Source of the DNA: Pseudomonadota bacterium
Lineage (GTDB): Bacteria; Pseudomonadota; Gammaproteobacteria; Steroidobacterales; Steroidobacteraceae
Direction of reading: 5' to 3'
Assembly (NCBI GenBank): GCA_021851405.1
Contig: JAJZDW010000001.1
Location: 62,001-126,000, forward strand
DNA: 64,000 nucleotides
In this document: in pieces, positions 43,524-51,397 of the stretch
Layout of the letters: every line of letters starts with the position of its first letter
Numbering within the stretch: the first letter of the stretch is position 1
Translations under genes and position numbers: made by a program
Notes under the pieces: generated by a model
What the model saw: only the letters and a program-made list of their open reading frames with translations
The model's database searches: none
Told to the model about the DNA's origin: nothing

Positions 43524-45617
43524 ATGCCGGCCCATGCCCCGAACCCTCGCGCCTCCTGGACCGTACGGCGGCCCCGGCGTGCTCTGCTGGCCTTCCTGGC
43601 CGCAGGTCTTGCAGGTCTGCCACTGCTCGCCACAGCGGCACCGCCGCCGCTGCTGCTCGGCACGGCCTGGTACCCGGAGCAATGGCCTGAAGCGCGTTGG
43701 CCGAAGGATCTGGCGCTGATGCAGGCGGCGCACCTTCGCGTGGTGCGGGTCGGGGAGTTCGCCTGGAGCAGCCTCGAGCCGCATCAGGGCCAATATCACT
43801 TCGGCTGGCTCGAGCGTGCCATCGCAGAGGCGGCGCGTCATCACATCTACGTCGTGATCGGAACGCCGACCGCCGCGCCACCGGCGTGGCTGACCGGCCG
43901 TTACCCGCAGACGCTGCGCGTACACGCCGACGGACGCCGCGCGCAGCACGGCAATCGCCAGCAGTTCTCCTTCTCCAGTCCCGTGTATCGCAAGTTCTGC
44001 CGCGACATCGCGGCCCGACTGGCCCGGCACTTCGGGCACAACCCCGACGTGATCGGCTGGCAAATCGACAACGAAATGGGGCCGCCCTCGTTCGACGCGG
44101 TGACACGCCATCAGTTTCACGCTTGGCTGCGGCACCGCTACCGCACCGTGGCGGCCCTGAACCGCCACTGGGCCGCCGCGTACTGGAGCCAGACCTACCA
44201 GCACTTCAGCCAAGTGCCGATGCGCGCCTCGAACGAGAACCCCGGACTGCTGCTCGATTTCAAGCGGTTCGTGACCGCGACCTGGGCGAGCTACGTGGCG
44301 AATCAGGTGCAAGCGATCCGCCGCTTCGCCGCACCCGACCAATTCATCACCACCAACACCACACATTGGGGCGATCAGTTCGATCAGTACACCGTCAGCC
44401 ACGAGCTGACGCTCGCCGCCTGGGATGACTACGTTCCAGACGGCCGCTATCACTGGCTGGACAACGGCGTGCAGGACGATCTGGTGCGCGGCTACAAGCG
44501 ACGCGACTTCTGGGTCATGGAGACCCAGCCGGCCTTCGTCGATTGGGCGCCAGTGAACGCCGCCCTGCCCCCGTACGCGATGCGCGATCTCGCCTGGCAG
44601 GACGTCGGTCACGGCGCCAACGCCGTGCTCTACTGGCAGTGGCGCAGTGCCTTGAATGGGCAGGAGCAGTACCACGGCACGCTGGTCGGGCCGGACGGGG
44701 AGCCGGTCCCCGCCTACCGCGTGGTGCAGACGATCGGATCGCAGTTTGCGCTGGCCGGGGCCGCGCTGGCGGGCACCACGCCGCACAGCCGAGTCGCCCT
44801 GCTGCAGTCGTATGCGAGCCGCTGGGCCATCGACTTCCAGCGCCAGACGAACCGCTTCGGCGTGGTGCGCGAGTTCACGGCGTTCTACCGTCCCCTCGAA
44901 CGCTTCGCGCAATCGGTGGATGTGGTCTCGGCACGCGCCCCGCTCCGTCGGTATCGGTTGGTGGTTGCCCCGGCGCTGAACGTCCTGTCGAGGACCGAGG
45001 CCCGCCATCTTGCGGCCTACGTGCGCGCCGGAGGGCATCTGGTCCTCGGACCGCGCAGCGGCATGAAGGACTCGTACGATGCGCTGTGGACCTCGCGCCA
45101 GCCCGGACCGCTCGCGGCGCTGCTCGGCGGGCATGTGGAGCAGTTCTACTCATTGCTCAAACCCGTGCCGCTCACGGGCCGGCTCGGCACCGGGAAGGCC
45201 TCCGTCTGGGCCGAAGCCCTGCGCCCGCAGGCACGCGACGTGCGTGTCCTGATGCGCTACGGCGCGGGCAATGGCTGGCTCACCGGCAAACCCGCGATCA
45301 TCACCCGGCAGGTCGGCAAAGGCTCGATCACCTACATCGGCGCATGGCTCGATCCACCACTGATGCGCACGGTCCTGGACGCGCTGGCACGCGCCGCGCA
45401 CGTTCACCCGCTCATCCCTGGCGTCGCACCCGACGTGGAAGTGTGCGAGCGCACCGGTGAGGGCAAACGAGTATGGATTCTCATCAATCACGGTGCCCAG
45501 CCACACACCGTGCGACTGCCCACGCCAGCGAGTGCGCTGTTGACCGGTGGCGCTGCGCAAAGCACTGTCACGCTCGCGCCGCATGAGGTGAGCGTACTGC
45601 TGGGGTCGCGTTCATGA
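43524..45617 (+). CDS. Secreted GH42 beta-galactosidase
   Basis: A 697-aa enzyme with a Sec leader (RRALLAFLAAGLAGLPLLATAA). The TIM barrel shows LLGTAWYPEQWPEARWPKDL (first strand), VVRVGEFAWSSLEP, the acid/base Glu184 in WQIDNEMG and the nucleophile Glu333 in WVMETQP. The trimerisation and C-terminal beta domains follow. ATG 43524 has GGAGAG upstream; other in-frame starts are not supported. Exported GH42 enzymes are less common than cytosolic ones and fit galactan side-chain removal. The next gene is a close paralogue that overlaps by 4 bases. Confidence 0.92.
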   Translation: MPAHAPNPRASWTVRRPRRALLAFLAAGLAGLPLLATAAPPPLLLGTAWYPEQWPEARWPKDLALMQAAHLRVVRVGEFAWSSLEPHQGQYHFGWLERAIAEAARHHIYVVIGTPTAAPPAWLTGRYPQTLRVHADGRRAQHGNRQQFSFSSPVYRKFCRDIAARLARHFGHNPDVIGWQIDNEMGPPSFDAVTRHQFHAWLRHRYRTVAALNRHWAAAYWSQTYQHFSQVPMRASNENPGLLLDFKRFVTATWASYVANQVQAIRRFAAPDQFITTNTTHWGDQFDQYTVSHELTLAAWDDYVPDGRYHWLDNGVQDDLVRGYKRRDFWVMETQPAFVDWAPVNAALPPYAMRDLAWQDVGHGANAVLYWQWRSALNGQEQYHGTLVGPDGEPVPAYRVVQTIGSQFALAGAALAGTTPHSRVALLQSYASRWAIDFQRQTNRFGVVREFTAFYRPLERFAQSVDVVSARAPLRRYRLVVAPALNVLSRTEARHLAAYVRAGGHLVLGPRSGMKDSYDALWTSRQPGPLAALLGGHVEQFYSLLKPVPLTGRLGTGKASVWAEALRPQARDVRVLMRYGAGNGWLTGKPAIITRQVGKGSITYIGAWLDPPLMRTVLDALARAAHVHPLIPGVAPDVEVCERTGEGKRVWILINHGAQPHTVRLPTPASALLTGGAAQSTVTLAPHEVSVLLGSRS

Positions 45618-47731
45618 GGCGAGGCGCCTCGGCATCGCGATGGGTTGCCGCGCTGGGCGCAGCGGCGGTCCTGACCACCGGCTCGGCCTCGGGCCGCGCG
45701 GCGGCGCCCCTGGTGCGCGCCGCCTCTCCCGCGGTGCACACCGCGCTCGGTCGGCTCTGGCTGGGTGCGGCGTGGTATCCCGAGCAGTGGCCCGAATCGC
45801 GCTGGCCGAAGGACCTCGCGCTGATGCAGGCGGCCGGCATCAACGTGGTCCGCGTCGGGGAGTTCGCCTGGAGCACCCTCGAGCCGCACCCGGGCCAGTA
45901 CCACTTCGGGTGGCTTCAGCGCGCGATCGCGCAGGCGGCCCGTCACCACATCTTCGTCGTGATCGGCACGCCCACCGATGCACCACCGGCGTGGTTGACC
46001 AGCCGGTATCCGCAGGTCCTGCGTGTCCATGCGGACGGGCGCCAGGCGCAGCACGGCAATCGGCGGCAGTTCTCCTACGCGAGCCCACTGTATCGCCAGT
46101 TCTGCCGCGACATCGTGACCCGTCTCGCCGCGCGCTTCGGCCACAACCCCGATGTGATCGGCTGGCAGATCGACAATGAGTACACCAACGAGTCGTACGA
46201 TGCCGGCACTCGCCGACTGTTCCAACAATGGTTGAAGCGTCGCTTCGGCACGCTCGCGGCCCTGAACCGGGACTGGACGACCGCGTATTGGAGCCAGACC
46301 TATACAGCCTGGCGACAGATTCCGCTGAATGCCCGACCCGGCAATCCGGGGTGGATGCTGGCGCATCGGCAGTTCGTCACCGCCACCTGGCTCGGCTTTC
46401 AGCGCAACCAGATCCAGGCGCTGCGCGCGCACATCGCACCGCGCCAGTTCATCACCACGAACATCGGCGGACTCGGCTGGAGCGACAACTGGGATCACTA
46501 CGCGATCACGCGCCCGCTCGACGTCGCCGCCTGGGATGACTACGTCGGCGAGGGCCAGCTCGATTTCTACCGCAACGGGGCGATGAGCGACTTCGTGCGC
46601 GGCTGGAAGCGGCAGGATTACTGGGTGATGGAAGCCCAACCGGGCTTCGTCGACTGGGCGCCGGTCAACAACTCGCTGGTCAAGGGCGGCGTGCGCGCCA
46701 TGACCTGGGAGTCGGTCGGGCACGGCGCCGATGCGGTGCTCTACTGGCAGTGGCGCAGCGCGCTCGGCGGCCAGGAGCAGTATCACGGTGCGCTGGTGGG
46801 GCCGGACGGCAGGCCCGAACCGCTGTACGGCGAGGTGCAGCGCATCGGGCGCGAGTTCAAGCGGGCCTCGAAGCTCATCGCCGGCACCCGTCCACGCTCG
46901 AAGGTCGCACTGCTGGTCTCGTACGACAGCCGCTGGGCGATCGACTTTCAACGGCAGAGCGTCCGCTACCGCCAGCTGTCGGTGCTGCTCGATTACTATC
47001 GTCCGCTCGAGAACCTCACGCACGCAGTCGATGTCATCTCGGCGAACGGGCCGCTCGCGCGCTACCGAGTCGTATTCGCACCCAGCTTGAACGTGGTGTC
47101 CAAGTCCCTGGCGCAGCATCTGAGTGCTTACGTGCGCAGCGGCGGCGTGCTCGTCCTCGGGCCGCGCAGCGGTATGAAAGACCCGTACGACCGGCTCAAT
47201 GTCGAGCGACAGCCCGGTCCTCTGGTGCCACTGCTCGGCGGGCGCGTCCAACAGTATTACGCGCTGCAGAAGCCCGTCGTGGTGAGCGGCGCGCTCGGCA
47301 GTGGCACGGGCCGCATATGGGCTGAAGCGCTCAGCGTGAAATCCCCGGCGACGCAGGTGCTGCTACGCTACGGAGTCGGCAACGCCTGGCTCACCGGGCA
47401 CGCCGCTGCGATCGAGCACCGCTACGGGCGCGGCGCGATCATCTACCTCGGTACGATCCTCAATCGGCGTCTGATGCACGCGTTCGTTGCGCAGCGTCTC
47501 GCCAGCGCCGGCGTGCGCTCGCCCTTCGGGGTGCTGCCGGCCGGAATCGAACTGATGCGTCGCGTGGGCCAGGGCCGCGAAGTCGTGATCGTCATCAATC
47601 ACGCCTCGGTCGCCCGCACGGTACGGCTTCCGTATGCCATGCACGACGTGCTGCACGGCGGCCACGTGCTGAGTGTGCTGCACCTTCGCCCGCAGGGCGT
47701 CGCGGTCCTCGAGCACTCGCACACCTCATGA
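45614..47731 (+). CDS. Secreted GH42 beta-galactosidase, tandem paralogue
   Basis: A 705-aa enzyme that repeats the upstream gene's architecture: Sec leader, LGAAWYPEQWPESRWPKDL, acid/base Glu189 (WQIDNEYTNES) and nucleophile Glu340 (WVMEAQP). Most core blocks are identical to its neighbour, while the loop after the acid/base (YTNESYDAG against MGPPSFDAV) and the TNIGGLGWSDNWD segment differ, suggesting altered linkage preference after duplication. It overlaps both flanking genes by 4 bases (ATGA), a tightly coupled unit. Confidence 0.92.
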   Translation: MRRGASASRWVAALGAAAVLTTGSASGRAAAPLVRAASPAVHTALGRLWLGAAWYPEQWPESRWPKDLALMQAAGINVVRVGEFAWSTLEPHPGQYHFGWLQRAIAQAARHHIFVVIGTPTDAPPAWLTSRYPQVLRVHADGRQAQHGNRRQFSYASPLYRQFCRDIVTRLAARFGHNPDVIGWQIDNEYTNESYDAGTRRLFQQWLKRRFGTLAALNRDWTTAYWSQTYTAWRQIPLNARPGNPGWMLAHRQFVTATWLGFQRNQIQALRAHIAPRQFITTNIGGLGWSDNWDHYAITRPLDVAAWDDYVGEGQLDFYRNGAMSDFVRGWKRQDYWVMEAQPGFVDWAPVNNSLVKGGVRAMTWESVGHGADAVLYWQWRSALGGQEQYHGALVGPDGRPEPLYGEVQRIGREFKRASKLIAGTRPRSKVALLVSYDSRWAIDFQRQSVRYRQLSVLLDYYRPLENLTHAVDVISANGPLARYRVVFAPSLNVVSKSLAQHLSAYVRSGGVLVLGPRSGMKDPYDRLNVERQPGPLVPLLGGRVQQYYALQKPVVVSGALGSGTGRIWAEALSVKSPATQVLLRYGVGNAWLTGHAAAIEHRYGRGAIIYLGTILNRRLMHAFVAQRLASAGVRSPFGVLPAGIELMRRVGQGREVVIVINHASVARTVRLPYAMHDVLHGGHVLSVLHLRPQGVAVLEHSHTS

Positions 47732-49494
47732 CCATTCCTTCCGTCTCTGCACCGAACGAGTCTGCCATGCCCCATGTCCGCGCAACTCCACGGCCGCGCA
47801 CCCCGAGCGTGCGTCCTCACCTGTTCAGCCTGTCATTACTGGCGGCTTGGTGCACCGTTGGTGCCCTGACGCCGGCCTGGGGCACGAGCGCCCCCACGGC
47901 GGCGCACCCGGTGCGCAGCGTCCACACGTTTCCGCCGCTGTGGGACGAGCCGAAGGACTACGAGAAGCTGCTGCGCCAACAGATGCACAAGGTCGCGGCG
48001 ACCGTGCGGCGCGGCCCGTTCAAGGCGAATTGGCACTCGCTCGAGGCGTACCACGTCCCGCGCTGGTTCCGGAACGCGAAATTCGGCATCTTCATTCACT
48101 GGGGCGTCTTCTCCGTGCCGGCGTTCCAGAACGAGTGGTACTCGCGGAACATGTATGTGAAAGGGTCCGCGGCATACGAGTATCAGCGCGCGGTGTACGG
48201 TCCGCTCGCGAAGTTCGGCTACAAGAACTTCATCGCCCGCTTCACGATGGCGAAATTCAACCCTCAGGCCTGGGCCGCGCTATTCAAGCGCGCCGGCGCA
48301 CGGTACGTCGTACCGGTCGCGGAGCACTGTGACGGATTCGCGGAATACAACTCCAAGTTCACCCTGTGGGATGCGGTGCGCATGGGACCGAAGCAGGACT
48401 TGGTCGGGGAACTCGAGAAGGCAGTACGCGCTGACGGCATGCGCTTTGGCGTCTCCTCGCACCGCGCCGAGCACTGGTGGTGGTACCACCCGGGCACGAA
48501 GTACGCCTCGGATGTCAACGATCCGCGTTATGCTGGATTGTACGGACCGGCCGAACCGATGCACCTGCCGGGTGATCACTCGCAGGGCGAACCTAATCCG
48601 AGCCAGCTGCAGGATTGGTTGCCGCCCTCCAAGGCCTTCCTGCAGGACTGGCTCGCGCGCAGCACCGAACTGGTCGATGAGTACCACCCGGACTTGCTGT
48701 ACTTCGACTGGTGGATCAATCAGCCGGCGTTCGCCCCCTACCTGCAGCGCATGGCGGCCTATGACTACGATGTCGCCGCGGCGCGGCATCAGGGGGTGGT
48801 GCTGACGTACAAGCTGCAGGCGTTCCCGGCCGGCACAGCGGTGCTGGACATCGAGCGCGGCAAGCTCGATACGCTGCGGCTGCGGCCCTGGGAGACCGAT
48901 ACCTCGGTGAGCCTGGATTCCTGGGGCTACGTGCGCGACGACAAGTATCGCTCGGCGCGCTCACTGCTCACCGACCTGATCGACATCGTGAGCAAGAACG
49001 GCGATCTGTTGCTGAACATCGGGCCACGCGCCAACGGGACGATCCCGGGCACAGTGCGCCGCATCCTGCTTGAGATGGGCGCGTGGCTGAAGATCAACGG
49101 CGAGGCGATCTATGGCACCCGGCCCTGGGTGCTCTACGGTGAGGGGCCGACCCAGGCGCCCACCGGCCGCGACAACGGTCAGCGGTACACGCCGGAGGAT
49201 TTCCGCTTCACGCAGAAGGCCGGGACGCTCTATGCGCTCGGCATGGTCCGGCCGCAAGACGGCAGCGCGCTGATCGAGACTCTGTATCGAGCCACGCCCT
49301 ATTTGCCGGGTCCGATCACGAGCGTCGCGCTGCTCGGGGATCCGCAGCCGATCACCTGGCGCCAGACCCGCGCGGGTCTGCGCGTCACGTTGCCCCCGAC
49401 CCGCAGCGGGATGCCGTATGCGCTGAAGATCGACACCCGTCCGACCACCGCGCGGACCTCGGATGTGGAGGTGTCTCATGCTGCTCGAGGGTAA
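47728..49494 (+). CDS. Secreted alpha-L-fucosidase (GH29)
   Basis: A 588-aa GH29 enzyme. A leader hydrophobic core (LFSLSLLAAWCTVGA) is followed by WFRNAKFGIFIHWGVFSVPAF, YVVPVAEHCDGFAEYNS, the substrate loop SSHRAEHWWWYHPG and the nucleophile Asp327 in LYFDWWIN. NGDLLLNIGPRANGTIP ends the barrel; a beta domain follows. The start at 47728 overlaps the GH42 stop (ATGA), but ATG 47767 would give a more usual leader. It should release fucose from plant glycans and supplies the FucP-like permease and fuconate enzymes (inference). Confidence 0.9.
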   Translation: MTIPSVSAPNESAMPHVRATPRPRTPSVRPHLFSLSLLAAWCTVGALTPAWGTSAPTAAHPVRSVHTFPPLWDEPKDYEKLLRQQMHKVAATVRRGPFKANWHSLEAYHVPRWFRNAKFGIFIHWGVFSVPAFQNEWYSRNMYVKGSAAYEYQRAVYGPLAKFGYKNFIARFTMAKFNPQAWAALFKRAGARYVVPVAEHCDGFAEYNSKFTLWDAVRMGPKQDLVGELEKAVRADGMRFGVSSHRAEHWWWYHPGTKYASDVNDPRYAGLYGPAEPMHLPGDHSQGEPNPSQLQDWLPPSKAFLQDWLARSTELVDEYHPDLLYFDWWINQPAFAPYLQRMAAYDYDVAAARHQGVVLTYKLQAFPAGTAVLDIERGKLDTLRLRPWETDTSVSLDSWGYVRDDKYRSARSLLTDLIDIVSKNGDLLLNIGPRANGTIPGTVRRILLEMGAWLKINGEAIYGTRPWVLYGEGPTQAPTGRDNGQRYTPEDFRFTQKAGTLYALGMVRPQDGSALIETLYRATPYLPGPITSVALLGDPQPITWRQTRAGLRVTLPPTRSGMPYALKIDTRPTTARTSDVEVSHAARG

Positions 49495-50239
49495 GCGCGT
49501 CCTGATTACCGGCGCCTCGCGCGGCATCGGCCGCGCCATTGCCGTTGAGTGCGCGCGGCAGGGCGCGGACGTGGCCCTCAATTGGTTCAAGGACCGCGCC
49601 GGCATCGACGCAACGCTCGCCGAACTCGAGCCGCTCGGGCGGCGCGTCGTCGAGGTCGAAGGCGACGTCGCTCTGGCGGAGTCGGCCGAGCGGTTCGTCG
49701 CGCGCGCCGTGGCCACCCTCGGTGGTGTCGATGTATTCGTGAGCAACGCCGGGGTTTGCCCGTTCCACGCGTTTCTCGAGACCCCGCCGGAGGTCTTCGA
49801 GCGAACCATGGCGGTCAATCTGCACGGGGCGTATTACATGACGCAGTCTGCTGCGCGGCAGATGCGCGCGCAGGGCCGAGGCGGTGCGCTGATCGCGATC
49901 AGTTCGATCAGCGCGCTCGTCGGCGGCGGACTGCAGGCGCACTACACGCCCACCAAGGCCGGTGTGCACTCGCTGATGCAATCGTGCGCGATCGCGCTCG
50001 GTCCGCATGGGATCCGCTGCAACTCAGTCATGCCGGGCACGATTGAGACCGACATCAATCGGGAGGATTTGGCCGATCCGGCCAAACGAGCGTACATGGA
50101 ACGGCGCATTCCGCTCGGCCGCCTGGGCGAGCCGCGCGACGTGGCGGGGTGCGTGGTGTTCCTCGCCTCGGATCTGGCCCGCTACGTGACCGGTGCGGCC
50201 GTCCTGGTCGACGGCGGGCTCTTCGTCAATCTGCAGTAG
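49478..50239 (+). CDS. L-rhamnose 1-dehydrogenase (SDR)
   Basis: A 253-aa SDR that should oxidise L-rhamnose to L-rhamnono-lactone. It follows the known enzyme closely: MLLEGKRVLITGASRGIGRA, SNAGVCPFHAFL, AISSISALVGGG with the catalytic Ser, HYTPTKAGVHSLMQSCAIAL with Tyr and Lys, VMPGTIETDINREDL and the ending VTGAAVLVDGGLFVNLQ (given in parts). ATG 49478 has GGAGG upstream and overlaps the fucosidase gene by 17 bases. It supplies step 1 of the pathway whose other steps are in the operon at 31-36 kb. A strong hairpin follows its stop codon. Confidence 0.92.
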   Translation: MLLEGKRVLITGASRGIGRAIAVECARQGADVALNWFKDRAGIDATLAELEPLGRRVVEVEGDVALAESAERFVARAVATLGGVDVFVSNAGVCPFHAFLETPPEVFERTMAVNLHGAYYMTQSAARQMRAQGRGGALIAISSISALVGGGLQAHYTPTKAGVHSLMQSCAIALGPHGIRCNSVMPGTIETDINREDLADPAKRAYMERRIPLGRLGEPRDVAGCVVFLASDLARYVTGAAVLVDGGLFVNLQ

Positions 50240-50255
50240 CGCTCCCGGGGAGAAT

Positions 50256-50288
50256 GCGTGGCACCGGCCATCCTGTCCGGTGCCACGC
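50256..50288. terminator. Perfect 12-bp inverted repeat between convergent genes
   Basis: GCGTGGCACCGG (50256-50267) pairs exactly with 50277-50288 around a 9-base loop. It lies between the L-rhamnose dehydrogenase stop (50239) and the stop of the opposing propeller glycosidase (50309). No U tract; a bidirectional terminator is likely. Confidence 0.7.
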
Positions 50289-50308
50289 GGGGGGGCTGGA
50301 GAATCCGA

Positions 50309-51382
50309 TCAGCTCTTCCAGGGCCGTGACCGAGCCACGGTGATGGCTCGATCGTCGTGCGGCCATTTGCCGCTGACGCAGCAATAGAACTGATACAGCG
50401 TGTCGTCGGCATAGATCACCGACGGCTTGTGCGCGAAGTCCTCGTCGATCGAGCCCGGGGGTCCGACATTGACCATGACTTGCGGAACCTTGGTCAGGTG
50501 ATACGGATCCGTACCGAGGGCGAGCAAGTCGCGGGCGTGTCCATCGTTGGCAAACCCGTAGTAGTACACGCCCCACCAGGGTCCCCAGCGGACCACGCAC
50601 GGATCGCTGGCGAAGCGTGCATCCCAGGCCTTCGGCCCGCCGTGGCGCAGGATCGGATTGCCCGGATATCGAGTCCAGGTCTTCAGGTCCGGCGAGGTTG
50701 CGATACCGATCTGCTCGTGCCAGTCGCGCAGATGATTGGATTTCGCGTTGTAGAAAAGGTAGTAAAGCCCGTTGTCGCGAACCAAATACGCCTTGTAGAG
50801 GCCGCCGGCCTCCCAGGGCAGCGACGGGTCGGGCGTGAGGATCGGATCGGTGATCTCCCAGTGCAGCAGATCTTTGCTGAAGGCCAGACCGATCACCCCC
50901 GGGCCTTGTTCGTACCCCGAATGAGGACACGCAAACCACGTGGCCACATATCGGCCATCGACTTTGATCAGCGAGCCCCGTGAGTGCAGTCCGTCCTCAC
51001 GCAAAATCGACATCATCGCGATGTTGTAGCGCGTAACCGGGCTGTTTGGATCCCGGTGCAGAATCTGCCCGGCGCGCCGCCAGTGTTCGAGATCATCGGA
51101 TTCGGCGAGTCCGGTCTGATAGCCGATACCGTCGAATCCGATATAGGTCATGAAGTAATGCCCTTCGTGCTCGAACACGAACGGGCAATCGACCAGAAGG
51201 CGATCGAAACTCCCGGGCACGCCCGAGCCTGTGAGGATGCGCTGCTCCAGCTTGTACGGCGTACGAAACGGCGCAATGTTCGGCAGGCGTGCGGCCGGTT
51301 TCCCGACCGCACGCCGCACCGACAAGCCCGCGCCCGTCGCCAACATCCCGGTCAGCAAATTCCGTCTCTGGTGATCGACCAT
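50309..51382 (-). CDS. Five-bladed beta-propeller glycosidase-like protein (GH43-like), Tat-type leader
   Basis: A 357-aa protein with a twin-arginine leader (HQRRNLLTGMLATGAG). Repeated blade motifs are visible: LVDCPFVFEHEGHYFMTYIG, LAESDDLEHWRRAGQIL, SLIKVDGRYVATWF, AFSKDLLHWEI, IATSPDLKTWTRYPGNPIL, DPCVVRWGPWWGVYYYG. The DxxxW turns and Asp/Glu placement suit clan GH-F/J propellers (GH43, GH32, GH117). No family can be fixed by eye. It ends against the rhamnose dehydrogenase terminator and starts 15 bp from the TonB receptor stop, so it is co-transcribed with the receptor. Confidence 0.72.
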   Translation of the reverse strand: MVDHQRRNLLTGMLATGAGLSVRRAVGKPAARLPNIAPFRTPYKLEQRILTGSGVPGSFDRLLVDCPFVFEHEGHYFMTYIGFDGIGYQTGLAESDDLEHWRRAGQILHRDPNSPVTRYNIAMMSILREDGLHSRGSLIKVDGRYVATWFACPHSGYEQGPGVIGLAFSKDLLHWEITDPILTPDPSLPWEAGGLYKAYLVRDNGLYYLFYNAKSNHLRDWHEQIGIATSPDLKTWTRYPGNPILRHGGPKAWDARFASDPCVVRWGPWWGVYYYGFANDGHARDLLALGTDPYHLTKVPQVMVNVGPPGSIDEDFAHKPSVIYADDTLYQFYCCVSGKWPHDDRAITVARSRPWKS

Positions 51383-51397
51383 GGCGGGCGGGTCTCC

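Noticed and set aside
43440-45134. N-terminal extension of the GH106 gene
   Set aside because: The open frame continues through the GH42 gene on the other strand; the Tat leader fixes the start near 43.4 kb.
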